NCBI RefSeq assembly: GCF_035762905.1
Contig: NZ_DASUCC010000057.1
Coordinates: 1-56,444 of the forward strand
Direction of reading: 5' to 3'
Length of the DNA: 56,444 bases
DNA from: DASYTH01 sp035762905
Lineage (GTDB): Bacteria > Actinomycetota > Actinomycetes > Mycobacteriales > Pseudonocardiaceae
Shown one piece after another: positions 16,370-25,912 of the stretch (its first letter is position 1; each line of letters starts with the position of its first letter). Position numbers and translations under genes: made by a program. A model generated the notes under the pieces. The model did not search any database. It was not told the DNA's origin and was given only the letters and a program-made list of their open reading frames with translations.

Positions 16370-19300
16370 GTGGCCACCGCGAAGGCACCGCGGCTCGTCC
16401 GTCGAGCCGGGACCGCCCGGCCTCGACCACACTGGGACGAGGCGGGCCGTAGGGTGCTCGCCGGCACCGAAGGGTTCCTGCGCGTGCTCGGCGGCCCGGG
16501 CACCGGCAAGACGACGCTGCTGGCCGAGGTGGCCGCGGACCGGATCCGTACCGGCGGCGTGGACCCGGAGCAGTTGCTGGTGCTGACCGCGAGCCGGCGC
16601 GCCGCCGCCGACCTGCGCGCCCGGATCGCGGCGCGGCTGACGGCCGGGGACGGCGCCGAGCAGGACGCCGTGCCGAGGACCGTGCGCGAGCCGATGGTGC
16701 GCAGCGTGCACTCCTACGCGTTCTCCGTGCTGCGCCTGCAGTCCGTGCTGCACGACCTGCCCAGCCCGCGGCTGCTGTCCGGTCCGGAGCAGGACGCGGT
16801 GATCCGTGAGCTGCTGGCCGGCGACGTCGAGAGCGGTGCCTGGAGCTGGCCGGCGCAGTTACGCCCGGCGCTGACCATGCCGGGTTTCGCCGAGGAGCTG
16901 CGCGACCTGATGCTGCGCGCGGCCGAGCGCGGGCTCGGGCCGGAGGATCTGATCGCGCTCGGCCGGCGGCACAAGCGCGCGGAGTGGGTGGCGGCCGGTC
17001 GGTTCGCCCAGCAGTACGAGCAGGTCACCCTGCTGCACGGGGCGGCGGACAGCGCGACGGTGCAGGCCAGCGCGCCCGCCCTGGACGCCGCCGAGCTGGT
17101 GGCGGCCGCGCTGCTGGCCTTCGAGACCGACGCCGAGCTGCTCGCCGCCGAGCGGGCCCGGGTGCGCTACCTGCTGGTGGACGACGCCCAGCACCTTGAC
17201 CCGATGCAGTTCCGGCTGCTGCGCAAGCTCGGCCGCTCGGCAAAGGAGTTCGTGCTGGCCGGCGACCCGGACCAGGCCGTGTTCTCGTTCCGGGGCGCGG
17301 ATCTGCGCCTGCTGGAGGGTGCCGACGAGCACGCAGGCGCGGCGACCGTCGTGCTGGACACCTCGCACCGGATGGCCCCGGCGATCGCCGCGGCCGTCGA
17401 CCGGCTGGCCGCCCGGCTGCCCGGCCCGCGGCGCCGGGCCCGGCCCGCATCGGACACCGATCCGGGCGCGGTGGAGATTCGGCTGCACGCGACCGCGGCC
17501 GCGGAGGCGAACTGGGTGGCCGATCAGCTGCGCCGGGCCCGGCTGATCGACGGGGTGCCGTGGTCGGAGATGGCCGTGCTGGTCCGGTCGGCCACCCGGT
17601 CCATTCCGGTGCTGCACCGGGCGCTGGCCGCGGCCGGGGTGCCGGTGGCCACCTCGGGCGACGAGCTGCCGCTGGCCGAGCAGCCGGCGGTGCGGCCGTT
17701 GCTGACCCTGCTGCGGTGCGCGGCGGTGCCGGCCGCGCTGACCGCCGAGTCCGCCGTGCTGCTGCTCACCTCGCCGCTTGGCGGGGCGGACCCGTTGGCA
17801 CTGCGCCGGCTGCGCCGCGGGCTGCGCCGGCTGGAACTGGCCGCGGGCGGCGAGCGGCCCAGCGACGACCTGCTGGTCGAGGTGCTGGCCGGGGACGACC
17901 GGCTGGCCGCGCTGTCCGACACCGAGGCCGCGCCGGTGCGCCGGGTGGCCGGCCTGCTCGACCTGGCCAGGCAGGCCATCGAGGAAGGTGCCACGGTCGA
18001 GCAGGTGCTGTGGAACGTGTGGCAGCGCAGCGGGCTGGAGCAGCGCCTGGCCGGCGCCGCCGCGCGCGGCGGAACCATTGGCGCGCAAGCGGATCGTGAC
18101 CTCGACTCGATCGTCGCGCTGTTCCACGCGGCCGAGCGGCACGCCGACCGGCTACCCGGGTCCGGCGTCGCCGGGTTCGCCGATCACCTTGCCGCACAAC
18201 GGATCGCCGGGGACAGTCTGGCGCCGTCCGCGGTGCGGGACGACGCGGTCGCGGTGCTCACCGCGCACGCCGCGGCCGGCCGGGAGTGGACCGTGGTCGC
18301 CGTGCCGGGCGTGCAGGAGGGCAGCTGGCCGGACCTGCGGCTGCGCGGATCGCTGCTCGGCGTTGAGCGACTGGTCGACCTGCTGTCCGGAGTGGACAGT
18401 GTGGCGAGCGTGTCGCTGACCGCGCCGCTGCTGGCCGAGGAGCGCCGGCTGCTGCTGGTCGCGGCCAGCCGGGCCCGGCGCAAGCTGTTCGTCAGCGCGA
18501 TCCGCGGTGAGGACGAGCAGCCGTCCCGGTTCCTGGCCGAGCTGGCCGGGGCCGATGCCGCGGACGCCGCTGAGGCGGTCGTGCCGCTCGCCGCCCCGCA
18601 GCGCGCCCTCGCCATCGCCGATCTGGTCGGCGAGCTGCGCCGGGCGGCCTGTGACGAGCACGTGCCGGCCACCCGGCGCCGGCTGGCCGCGGCGCAGCTG
18701 GCCCGGCTGATGGCCGCCGGGGTGCCCGGCGCCGACCCGGACGGCTGGTACGGCGCGGCCGCGCTGTCCAGCTCGGCTGCCCTGCGCGGTACCGACGAGC
18801 CGGTCGCGGTGTCTCCGTCGGTCGTGGAGCAGCTGGACCGGTGCCCGCTGCGCTGGCTGGTCGAACGGCACGGCGGCGCCGACCCGGCCGAACTGGCCGC
18901 GGTCACCGGGATCCTGGTGCACGCGCTGGCTGAGGCCGTCGCGTCCGGCAAGGACGAGACCGAGGTGCGCGCCGAGCTGGACCGGGCCTGGGACGCGGTG
19001 GACGCCGGCGCGCCCTGGTTCTCCCGCCGGGAGCGCACCCGGGTGCACGCCATGCTGGACACCTTCCTGGACTGGCTGCGCGCCAGCCGCACCGAGCTGA
19101 CCCAGGTGGCCGTCGAGCGCGACATCAGCATCGACCTGCCGGCCGAGCCCGGCGCCCCCCGGGTCCGGCTGCGCGGCCGGGTCGACCGCCTGGAGTCCGA
19201 CCCGGACGGCCGCCCGGTGGTGGTGGACATCAAGACCGGCAAGGTCCCGGTCTCCGACGCCGAAGCCCGCGAGCACCCGCAGCTCGCCCTCTACCAGCTC

Positions 19301-19579
19301 GCCGCCGCCCACGGCGCGTTCACCCAGGACGGCCTGACCGAGGCGCCCGGCGGCGCGCGCCTGCTCTACGTCGCCAAGCGGCACCGCAGCACCGTGGCCG
19401 CCGAGCGCACCCAACCCCCGCTCGACCCCGACACCACCCGCCAGTGGCTCACCCTGGTCAGCAAGGCCGCCGCCGCCAGCACCGGCCCCACCTACACCGC
19501 GACCGAGAACCCCGACTGCCCCCGCTGTCCCGCCCGCACCACCTGCCCCATCCACCCCAGCGGCCGCCAGGTCCCATGA
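16370..19579 (+). CDS. adnA: AdnA: helicase-nuclease subunit of the AdnAB end-resection complex
   Basis: A protein of about 1069 residues with a UvrD-like motor and a C-terminal RecB-type nuclease. Motor motifs are GGPGTGKTT (Walker A), LLVDDAQHLD (motif II, with DDAQ in place of DExQ) and GDPDQAVFSFRG (motif III). The nuclease motif is VVVDIKTGK with QLALYQ. Cysteines in RCPLRWL and the terminal DCPRCPARTTC look like an AddB-type [4Fe-4S] cluster. AdnAB replaces RecBCD in actinobacteria for double-strand-break resection. The start is uncertain: GTG 16370 is the first plausible start, without a binding site. It is coupled to adnB by ATGA. Confidence 0.9.
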   Translation: MATAKAPRLVRRAGTARPRPHWDEAGRRVLAGTEGFLRVLGGPGTGKTTLLAEVAADRIRTGGVDPEQLLVLTASRRAAADLRARIAARLTAGDGAEQDAVPRTVREPMVRSVHSYAFSVLRLQSVLHDLPSPRLLSGPEQDAVIRELLAGDVESGAWSWPAQLRPALTMPGFAEELRDLMLRAAERGLGPEDLIALGRRHKRAEWVAAGRFAQQYEQVTLLHGAADSATVQASAPALDAAELVAAALLAFETDAELLAAERARVRYLLVDDAQHLDPMQFRLLRKLGRSAKEFVLAGDPDQAVFSFRGADLRLLEGADEHAGAATVVLDTSHRMAPAIAAAVDRLAARLPGPRRRARPASDTDPGAVEIRLHATAAAEANWVADQLRRARLIDGVPWSEMAVLVRSATRSIPVLHRALAAAGVPVATSGDELPLAEQPAVRPLLTLLRCAAVPAALTAESAVLLLTSPLGGADPLALRRLRRGLRRLELAAGGERPSDDLLVEVLAGDDRLAALSDTEAAPVRRVAGLLDLARQAIEEGATVEQVLWNVWQRSGLEQRLAGAAARGGTIGAQADRDLDSIVALFHAAERHADRLPGSGVAGFADHLAAQRIAGDSLAPSAVRDDAVAVLTAHAAAGREWTVVAVPGVQEGSWPDLRLRGSLLGVERLVDLLSGVDSVASVSLTAPLLAEERRLLLVAASRARRKLFVSAIRGEDEQPSRFLAELAGADAADAAEAVVPLAAPQRALAIADLVGELRRAACDEHVPATRRRLAAAQLARLMAAGVPGADPDGWYGAAALSSSAALRGTDEPVAVSPSVVEQLDRCPLRWLVERHGGADPAELAAVTGILVHALAEAVASGKDETEVRAELDRAWDAVDAGAPWFSRRERTRVHAMLDTFLDWLRASRTELTQVAVERDISIDLPAEPGAPRVRLRGRVDRLESDPDGRPVVVDIKTGKVPVSDAEAREHPQLALYQLAAAHGAFTQDGLTEAPGGARLLYVAKRHRSTVAAERTQPPLDPDTTRQWLTLVSKAAAASTGPTYTATENPDCPRCPARTTCPIHPSGRQVP

Positions 19580-22500
19580 TCGGTCCGGGCGAGCTGGCCG
19601 CCGCGTTGGGGTTGGTGCGGCCGACGGAGGAGCAGGCGGCGGTGATCGCGGCGGCGACGGAGCCGGCGCTGGTGGTGGCCGGGGCGGGGGCGGGGAAGAC
19701 CGAGACCATGGCCGCCCGGGTGGTGTGGTTGGTGGCCAACGGGTTCGTGACGCCGGATCGGGTACTGGGGTTGACGTTCACCCGCAAGGCGGCGCGACAG
19801 CTGGCCGACCGGGTGCGGTCGCGGTTGCGCCGGCTGGCCGGATCGGGGCTGCTGGACCGGCTGGATCCGAGCGGGGTGCGCACGACCGCGGTGCTGGCCG
19901 GGGAGCCGACCGTGTTGACGTATCACGCGTACGCGGGGCGGCTGGTGGCCGAGCACGGGCTGCGGCTGCCGACCGAGCCGGGGGCGCGGCTGCTCACCGA
20001 GACCGCGTGCTGGCAGTTGGCGCACCAGGTGGTGGCCGGCTGGTCGGCGGATCTGGACACCGACTGGGTTCCGGTGACGGTGACCCGCTACCTGCTGGCG
20101 CTGGCCGGGGAGCTGGCCGAGCACCTGGTGGACCAGCGGCGGCTGGCCGAACATGCCGAGCGGCTGTGCGTCCTGATCGAGAGCGCGCCGCGGGCGCCGC
20201 GGCAGCGCGCCGAGTTGGCCAAGGAGCTGCGCGACATCGTTGCCGCGCAACGGTTCCGCGTGGCGATGCTGCCGCTGGTGGCGGCCTACGCCGAGCGCAA
20301 GCGCCGGGCCGGCGCGCTGGACTTCGCCGACCAGATGTCCCTGGCCGCGCGGCTGGCCAGCGAGCATCCGGAGGTGGCGCACGGCGAGCGGGAGCGCTAC
20401 GGCGTGGTGCTGCTCGACGAGTACCAGGACACCGGGCACGCGCAACGGGTCCTGTTGCGCTCGCTGTTCGGCGGCGCGGCGGCGATGCCGGTCACCGCGG
20501 TCGGCGACCCGGCGCAGGCGATCTACGGCTGGCGCGGGGCGAGCGCGGCCAACCTGCCCCGGTTCGCCACCGACTTTCCGGCCGCCACCGGGCGCCCCGC
20601 GAGCCGGTACGGCCTGCTGACCAGCTTCCGTAACCCGGCCGAGGTGCTGGCCATGGCCAACGCCACGGCCGCGCCGCTGCGTGCCGCCGGGCTCGCGGTC
20701 GACGAACTGCGTGCCCGGGACGGCATGGTGCCGGCGGACATCCGGTACGCGCTGCTGTCCGATGTGGACACCGAGGTCGGCTGGCTGGCGGACGCCGTCG
20801 CGCACCGTTGGAAGTCCACTGTGGACGATGAGGGCCACCCGCCGACGACGGCGGTGCTGGTCCGGCGCCGGGCCGACATGGCCGGCCTGGCCGCGGCACT
20901 GCGCGAGCGCGGGCTGCCGGTCGAGGTGGTCGGGCTCGGTGGCCTGCTGGACGAGCCCGAGGTCCGGGATCTGGTCAGCACGCTGCGGGTGCTGATCGAC
21001 CCGCTGGCCGGCACCGCGGCCGCCCGGCTGCTCACCGGCGCCCGGTGGCGGATCGGCGCCGCGGATCTGGCCGCGCTGCACCGCCGCGCCGTGCAGCTGG
21101 GCAAGGCGTACGAGCCGGAGCCGCAGACCCCCGCGCCGGGCGGTGTTCCGGCATCGCTGTTCCGCGAGGGCGCCGAGCAGGCCGGCCTGGTCGACGCGCT
21201 GGACGACCCCGGCGAGCCGGACGGCTACACGGCCGAGGGATACCGGCGGATCCGGCGGCTCGGCGCCGAGTTGACCGCGCTGCGTCGCCGGCTCGGCGCG
21301 CCGCTGCCCGAGCTGGTGGCCGATGTCGAGCGCACCATGCTGCTGGACATCGAGGCCACCGCCCGGCCCGGGGTGGTCGGCCGGGCGCACCTGGACGCGT
21401 TCGCCGACGTGGTCGCCGACTATGCCGCGACCAGCCCGTCGGCCAGCCTGCCGGCGCTGCTCGACTACCTGGCCGCCGCGGAGAGCGCCGAGGACGGGTT
21501 GGAGCCCGGCGAGGTCGAGGTGGCCGAGAACCGGGTGCAGATCCTCACCGTGCACTCGGCCAAGGGCCTGGAGTGGGACATCGTCGCCGTGCCGCACGTG
21601 GTGAACGAGACCTTCCCGAGCCGCAGGCGAACCTCGTGCTGGCTGCGCAACGTCACCGAGCTGCCCGCGGAGCTGCGCGGCGACGCGGCGGACCTGCCGC
21701 GCCTTGACCTGTCCGGAGCCACCGACCGCAAACAGGTGGAACAAGCCCTGACCGGGCATGCCGACGACTTCGCCGCCCGCGAGCTGCTCGAGGAGCGGCG
21801 GCTGTTCTACGTCGCCCTGACCAGGTCGGCGCGCACCCTGCTGCTGTCCGCGCACTGGTGGGGTCGCACCGGCGCCAAGCCGCGCGGGCCGTCCGACTTC
21901 TTCACCGAGCTGCTGTCCACAGCGGACGAGTCGGTGATCGACCAGCGGGCGGACGCCCCGGAACCGGGCGTCGAGAACCCGCTGTTGGCCGTCGAGCGGA
22001 CCGCGTCGTGGCCGCTGGATCCGCTGCGGGACCGGCGCGGCGGCGTCGAGGAGGGGGCCGGCCTTGTGCGTGCGGAGCTGGCCGCGCTGGACGGCACGGC
22101 CGAGCAGCTCACGCTCACCGACGACCCGGACGGGTGGGTGCGCGACACCGACGTGCTGATCGCCGAGCGGGCCGCGGTGTCCGCCCGCCGCGAACGGGTG
22201 GCGCTGCCGGACCAGCTCTCGGTGAGCCAGCTGGTCGAGCTGGCCGCGGACCCGGACGCCCTGGCCCGCCGGCTGCGCCGGCCGCTGCCGTTCCCGCCCA
22301 ACCCGGTCGCCCGGCGCGGCACCGCGTTCCACGTGTGGCTGGAGCGGTGGTTCGGCTCGCGCGCCCTGCTCGACGTGGACGAGCTGCCCGGCGCGGCGGA
22401 CGGCGGCGCCGCGCCGGACGCCGACCTCGAGGAGCTCAAGGCGGCGTTCCTGGCCAGCGGCTGGGCGAACCGGGTGCCGCACGAGGTGGAGGTGCCGTTC

Positions 22501-22800
22501 GTCTGCGAGCTGGACGGGGTCTCGTTGCGCGGCCGGATGGACGCGGTGTTCGCCGACCCGGACGGCGGCTGGACCGTGGTCGACTGGAAGACCGGCGCAC
22601 CACCGGACGCCGCGCACCTGCCGGCGGCGACCGTCCAGCTCGCCGCCTACCGGCTGGCCTGGGCGGGGCTGTCCGGCCTGCCGGTGGACCGGGTGCGCGC
22701 GGCGTTCCACTACGTGCGGCACGACCACACGCTGCGTCCGGCTGACCTGCTGGACCTGCGCGGGCTGCGTGGCCTGCTCCGTTCGGTTCCGACGCGGTGA
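19576..22800 (+). CDS. adnB: AdnB: helicase-nuclease subunit of the AdnAB end-resection complex
   Basis: A 1074-residue UvrD/RecB-type helicase-nuclease. It has Walker A GAGAGKTE near residue 35, an intact motif II LLDEYQDTG, motif III GDPAQAIYGWRG, and HSAKGLEWD (motif V). The C-terminal nuclease shows GTAFHVWLERW, VVDWKTG and QLAAYRLAW. In the mycobacterial complex AdnB is the main motor and the two nucleases cut opposite strands. The intact DEYQ here, against DDAQ in the partner, fits that division. No cysteine set for an Fe-S cluster is seen in its nuclease. The order AdnA-AdnB is as in mycobacteria. Confidence 0.92.
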   Translation: MIGPGELAAALGLVRPTEEQAAVIAAATEPALVVAGAGAGKTETMAARVVWLVANGFVTPDRVLGLTFTRKAARQLADRVRSRLRRLAGSGLLDRLDPSGVRTTAVLAGEPTVLTYHAYAGRLVAEHGLRLPTEPGARLLTETACWQLAHQVVAGWSADLDTDWVPVTVTRYLLALAGELAEHLVDQRRLAEHAERLCVLIESAPRAPRQRAELAKELRDIVAAQRFRVAMLPLVAAYAERKRRAGALDFADQMSLAARLASEHPEVAHGERERYGVVLLDEYQDTGHAQRVLLRSLFGGAAAMPVTAVGDPAQAIYGWRGASAANLPRFATDFPAATGRPASRYGLLTSFRNPAEVLAMANATAAPLRAAGLAVDELRARDGMVPADIRYALLSDVDTEVGWLADAVAHRWKSTVDDEGHPPTTAVLVRRRADMAGLAAALRERGLPVEVVGLGGLLDEPEVRDLVSTLRVLIDPLAGTAAARLLTGARWRIGAADLAALHRRAVQLGKAYEPEPQTPAPGGVPASLFREGAEQAGLVDALDDPGEPDGYTAEGYRRIRRLGAELTALRRRLGAPLPELVADVERTMLLDIEATARPGVVGRAHLDAFADVVADYAATSPSASLPALLDYLAAAESAEDGLEPGEVEVAENRVQILTVHSAKGLEWDIVAVPHVVNETFPSRRRTSCWLRNVTELPAELRGDAADLPRLDLSGATDRKQVEQALTGHADDFAARELLEERRLFYVALTRSARTLLLSAHWWGRTGAKPRGPSDFFTELLSTADESVIDQRADAPEPGVENPLLAVERTASWPLDPLRDRRGGVEEGAGLVRAELAALDGTAEQLTLTDDPDGWVRDTDVLIAERAAVSARRERVALPDQLSVSQLVELAADPDALARRLRRPLPFPPNPVARRGTAFHVWLERWFGSRALLDVDELPGAADGGAAPDADLEELKAAFLASGWANRVPHEVEVPFVCELDGVSLRGRMDAVFADPDGGWTVVDWKTGAPPDAAHLPAATVQLAAYRLAWAGLSGLPVDRVRAAFHYVRHDHTLRPADLLDLRGLRGLLRSVPTR

Positions 22801-22811
22801 TCGGGGGTTGC

Positions 22812-22817
22812 TAACCT
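22812..22817 (+). promoter_or_regulatory. -10 box of a leaderless promoter (K+ channel gene)
   Basis: TAACCT, seven bases, then GTG 22825. There is no ribosome binding site in the 24-bp gap after adnB, so the channel gene probably has its own leaderless transcript. Confidence 0.55.
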
Positions 22818-22824
22818 CCGCCTG

Positions 22825-23892
22825 GTGAAGAGGTTGCCGCGGCTGACCGACCGGCTCACCGACCGCCCGGACCACTCGCTGGTCGGCGTGATCAGGATGC
22901 CGGAGAACCTGGTCAACCCGTTCGCCTCGATCATGCGCCGGGTGATCTGGGCGCTGCTCGCGCTGTTCGCCGCGGTCATGATCGTCTACATCGACCGGGA
23001 CGGCTACCGCGACGTCAACGAGGACGGCCTGTCGTTCCTGGACTGCATCTACTACGCGACGGTGTCGCTGTCCACCACCGGGTACGGCGACATCACGCCG
23101 GTCTCCCCGACCGCCCGGCTGGTGAACGTCCTGGTGATCACCCCGTTGCGGGTGCTGTTCCTGATCGTGCTGGTCGGTACCACCCTGGCGGTGCTCACCG
23201 AGCGGTCCCGGCAGGTATTCAAGATCCAACGGTGGAGGTCGAAGGTGCGGGACCATGTGGTGGTCGTCGGGTACGGCACCAAGGGGCGCTCCGCGGTCAG
23301 CGCGGTGCTGTCCGACGGCACCCCGGCGGAGCACATCGTGGTGGTCGACACCGACCAGTCGGTGCTCGACGCCGCGTCTTCACTGGGTCTGGTGACCGTG
23401 CACGGCTCGGCGACCCGCTCGGACGTGCTCCGGGTGGCCGGCGTCCCGCTGGCCCGGGCGGTGGTGGTGGCCACCAACCGGGACGACGCGGCGGTCCTGG
23501 TCACCCTGACCGCGCGGGAGCTCGCGCCGCGGGCGCAGATCGTGGCCGCGGTGCGCGAGGCGGAGAACGTGCACCTGGTCCGCCAGTCCGGCGCCAACCA
23601 GGTGGTGGTGTCCAGCGAGACCGCCGGCCGGCTGCTCGGCCTGGCCACCCAGACCCCCACCGTGGTGGAGATGGTCGAGGACCTGATCACGCCGGGGGAG
23701 GGGCTGGCGATCGCCGAGCGGGACGTGGAGACGCAGGAGATCGGCGGATCCCCGCGGCATCTGCCGGACATCGTGCTCGGCGTGGTCCGGGACGGGAAGC
23801 TCTACCGGATCGACCACCCCGCCGCCGACGCCTTGGAGAACGGCGACCGCCTGCTCTACGTCAAGAAGGTCACCCCCGCCGAAGAAGACTGA
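22825..23892 (+). CDS. Potassium channel with RCK (TrkA-N) regulatory domain
   Basis: A 355-residue two-helix K+ channel. TM1 is at residues ~40-57, the selectivity filter TTGYGD at 84-89, and TM2 at ~97-120. A cytoplasmic RCK domain starts with the Rossmann motif VVVGYGTKG (~146) and continues with VVVDTD (~178), followed by a TrkA-C-like end (~270-350). This is the MthK/Kch type, gated by a ligand bound to the RCK domain, which is not identifiable here. The N-terminus carries a repeated LTDR. It starts with GTG and is probably leaderless. Confidence 0.9.
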   Translation: MKRLPRLTDRLTDRPDHSLVGVIRMPENLVNPFASIMRRVIWALLALFAAVMIVYIDRDGYRDVNEDGLSFLDCIYYATVSLSTTGYGDITPVSPTARLVNVLVITPLRVLFLIVLVGTTLAVLTERSRQVFKIQRWRSKVRDHVVVVGYGTKGRSAVSAVLSDGTPAEHIVVVDTDQSVLDAASSLGLVTVHGSATRSDVLRVAGVPLARAVVVATNRDDAAVLVTLTARELAPRAQIVAAVREAENVHLVRQSGANQVVVSSETAGRLLGLATQTPTVVEMVEDLITPGEGLAIAERDVETQEIGGSPRHLPDIVLGVVRDGKLYRIDHPAADALENGDRLLYVKKVTPAEED

Positions 23893-24000
23893 CCGGCGCC
23901 GGGCCGCCTCGGGTGCGGGTGGGTTGCGGGTGCTGGGCCGGTCGGTTGCGGTTCGGGACAGGGTGTTGGGGTCGGCGCGGGGGTCTGCGACGATCCGAGG

Positions 24001-24492
24001 GTGCGGATACCCCGCGTGCCCTCCAGCTTCCGGCTGCCGCCCGGTAACGCGCGCTGGGGTGCCCTTTCGGCGGGAATTCTGTTACTCAGTGTGATACTGG
24101 CGGTGCTGGCCAGCACATTCGGGCTGATGGGAGCGGCTTCGGGGGAGAGCGCACACCGGCAGGTGGACGCCCGGGTGGTGCGCGGCGAGCCGTGTGCCGG
24201 GGCGGGCCGGATGGAGATCATCCGGTACACGATGGACGGCCGGGAACGGCTGGGCCGGCTCGACGGGTGCGGGCACGAGGCCGACGAGACGCTGCAGGTG
24301 ACGGTGGGCACCGACGAGGAGGTCGCGACCGGGCATCTGGCCGAGGCGGCGGCGGGCCAGGGCCGGTACGGGCAGCGGCTGGGCGAGGTCATGCTGGTGC
24401 TGGCCGCGATTGCCGGGGCGGGGTACGGCCTGCTACTCCGCCGGACTAGTCCGCCTCCTAGTCCGCCTCCTAGTCCGCCTCTCCGGAATTAA
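24001..24492 (+). CDS. Hypothetical membrane protein with two TM segments
   Basis: A 163-residue protein that I do not recognise. Residues ~20-45 and ~128-146 are hydrophobic helices. Between them lies an ~80-residue charged, probably extracytoplasmic domain with two cysteines (GEPCAG, LDGCGH) that could form a disulfide. The C-terminus SPPPSPPPSPP is encoded by three 12-bp tandem repeats. The last codons and stop fall inside a dispersed repeat (24481), so the C-terminus was probably reshaped by it. GTG 24001 follows GACGAT at six bases, a possible leaderless start. Confidence 0.6.
   Translation: MRIPRVPSSFRLPPGNARWGALSAGILLLSVILAVLASTFGLMGAASGESAHRQVDARVVRGEPCAGAGRMEIIRYTMDGRERLGRLDGCGHEADETLQVTVGTDEEVATGHLAEAAAGQGRYGQRLGEVMLVLAAIAGAGYGLLLRRTSPPPSPPPSPPLRN
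24447..24482 (+). repeat. 12-bp tandem repeat, three units
   Basis: The unit TAGTCCGCCTCC occurs three times (24447, 24459, 24471), with one change at the end of the last. It encodes the SPPP repeats at the C-terminus of the membrane protein and abuts the dispersed repeat at 24481. Unit number may vary between strains by slippage. Confidence 0.85.
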
Positions 24493-24588
24493 CTGCTGTT
24501 GTTGCGTTCCAGCCGGTGGTGCGGTTGGCGGATCGATTGTGGCTGGGTGTCGTCACGGTGCCCCTGAGGTTGGCGTTGGTTGGGCCAA
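24481..24588 (+). repeat. Dispersed ~106-bp repeat, copy A
   Basis: This starts CTCCGG and then, one base on, ATTAACTGCTGTTGTTGCG; both blocks are identical in copy B at 34005. Further shared blocks are TGCGGTT, GTGGCTGGGT, GGTGCCCC, CTGA and GCGTTGG. The TAA inside ATTAAC is the stop codon of the upstream gene. It lies between convergent genes. A weak hairpin (GG..CCC/GGG.CC, 24557-24586) falls where copy B has a strong one. Confidence 0.75.
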
Positions 24589-24619
24589 GACTTGCGTCGG
24601 TGATCCACTGTGACTGGCT

Positions 24620-25846
24620 TTATGCCACTTGGGCTGAGGCGACCAACCAGGTGTTGCACTCGAAGGTGCGGTTCTTCTGGGCGCCCTGTTCCCACCAGGC
24701 AATCGCGTGCGCGTCGGTGCCGTGGTCGCGGGGCTCGCCCGGGGTGTGGTCGCCCCGGTCCTGCGTGGTGCGCGCCTCGGTGAGGATCGTGTTGTTCACC
24801 GAGCCACGCGGCCAGGCCGCGGCCAGGAACATCCCGGAGAAGCACTGGGCCTGCAACTCGGTGCGCCGGGACAGTTCGAGCCCGGCCTCGGTGTCCGGGC
24901 CGGCCTCGTACTGCGCCCGGTAGAACGCCTCGAGCACGCCGGACTGCGCCTGCACGTGGTGACCGAACTCGTGCGCGAACAGGGCGAGGTACACCCCCGG
25001 CCGGGCGCCGTACAGGTCGGTCTGCAGCGTCCCGAACGGCATGTAGATCGTCTTGTTGCTGGGGCAGTAGAACGCCGCGAAGCTGCGCCCGGAGTTTCCG
25101 GTGCACGGGCTGCTGGTCGCCGTGCCGGCCGGCACCTCGAGGTTGGGCCGGGAGTACGGCAGCCCGGCGCGCTGCAGGATCGGCGCCCAGGCCGCTTCCA
25201 GGCAGGGGATGGCGCTGGCGAAGAACTCGGCGGCCGCCTGCGGGTTGGTTGCCCACCGGGACAGCGTGCAGGTCACCGGCCCGGCGCCGAATTCCCCGGC
25301 GAACAGCGGGTTGTCGCCGAGCGCGAGCACCGGCCGCGGCCCGGCCGGGGTGGTCCGGGTCGTCGTCGTCCTGGCGGTGGTCGTCGCCCGGGTGGTGGTC
25401 GTGGTCCGCCGGGCCGCCGTGGCCCGCGTCGTGGTGGTGCGGGTGTCGTCCGCGGCGCCTGCGCGCGGCCGTTCGCTGGTGTACGGGTAGTCGTAGCCGG
25501 TGTCCGCGACCGGGGTCCGCTTGCCGCTCATGGCGACCAGGCCGATCAACCCGGCGCTCACCACGAACGCGGCGACCAGGAGCGCGGCCACCACGGCACC
25601 GGCGTTCGACCGGCGCGGCGCGTAGCCGCCCGGCCGGGGCGGCAGGGCCCACGGCGGCACGGTGGACACCGGCGGGCGCCATCCGGGCGGCGGTGGGTAG
25701 CCGGGTCGTGGCGGCAGCGGCCGGGCCAACGGCGGTGGCATCACCGGCCGCGGCGGGGGGTACGGTCCGCGCCCCGGTGGGTACGGCCCCCGCGGCGGGA
25801 CCGGGCCCTGTGGCGGGTACGGCCCCCACGGCGGCGGCTGGTTCAT
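24620..25846 (-). CDS. Neutral zinc metallopeptidase (PF04228-type), membrane-anchored
   Basis: A 408-residue protein. Residues 1-80 are a proline/glycine-rich cytoplasmic tail (PPPWGPYPPQG, then repeats), followed by one membrane helix (~95-117) and a threonine/arginine-rich linker (TTTTRATTTART). The extracytoplasmic peptidase domain has the zinc motif HEFGHHVQ, with a likely third ligand in RTELQAQCFSG. Four or more cysteines suggest disulfides. This matches the putative neutral zinc metallopeptidase family (YpfJ-like), whose substrates are mostly unknown. ATG 25846 has GGGGGGACGAGG ahead; the open frame extends 13 codons further without a site. Confidence 0.87.
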   Translation of the reverse strand: MNQPPPWGPYPPQGPVPPRGPYPPGRGPYPPPRPVMPPPLARPLPPRPGYPPPPGWRPPVSTVPPWALPPRPGGYAPRRSNAGAVVAALLVAAFVVSAGLIGLVAMSGKRTPVADTGYDYPYTSERPRAGAADDTRTTTTRATAARRTTTTTRATTTARTTTTRTTPAGPRPVLALGDNPLFAGEFGAGPVTCTLSRWATNPQAAAEFFASAIPCLEAAWAPILQRAGLPYSRPNLEVPAGTATSSPCTGNSGRSFAAFYCPSNKTIYMPFGTLQTDLYGARPGVYLALFAHEFGHHVQAQSGVLEAFYRAQYEAGPDTEAGLELSRRTELQAQCFSGMFLAAAWPRGSVNNTILTEARTTQDRGDHTPGEPRDHGTDAHAIAWWEQGAQKNRTFECNTWLVASAQVA

Positions 25847-25898
25847 CCTCGTCCCCCCAAGTCTTTCGGAACCGCCGGTGAGCATAAGGGCGCTCGGC

Positions 25899-25904
25899 TA
25901 TCGT
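25899..25904 (+). promoter_or_regulatory. -10 box of a leaderless promoter (DUF2207 gene)
   Basis: TATCGT, eight bases, then GTG 25913. No ribosome binding site is present. The site lies in the 66-bp region shared with the divergent metallopeptidase gene. Confidence 0.5.
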
Positions 25905-25912
25905 CCGCAGGC

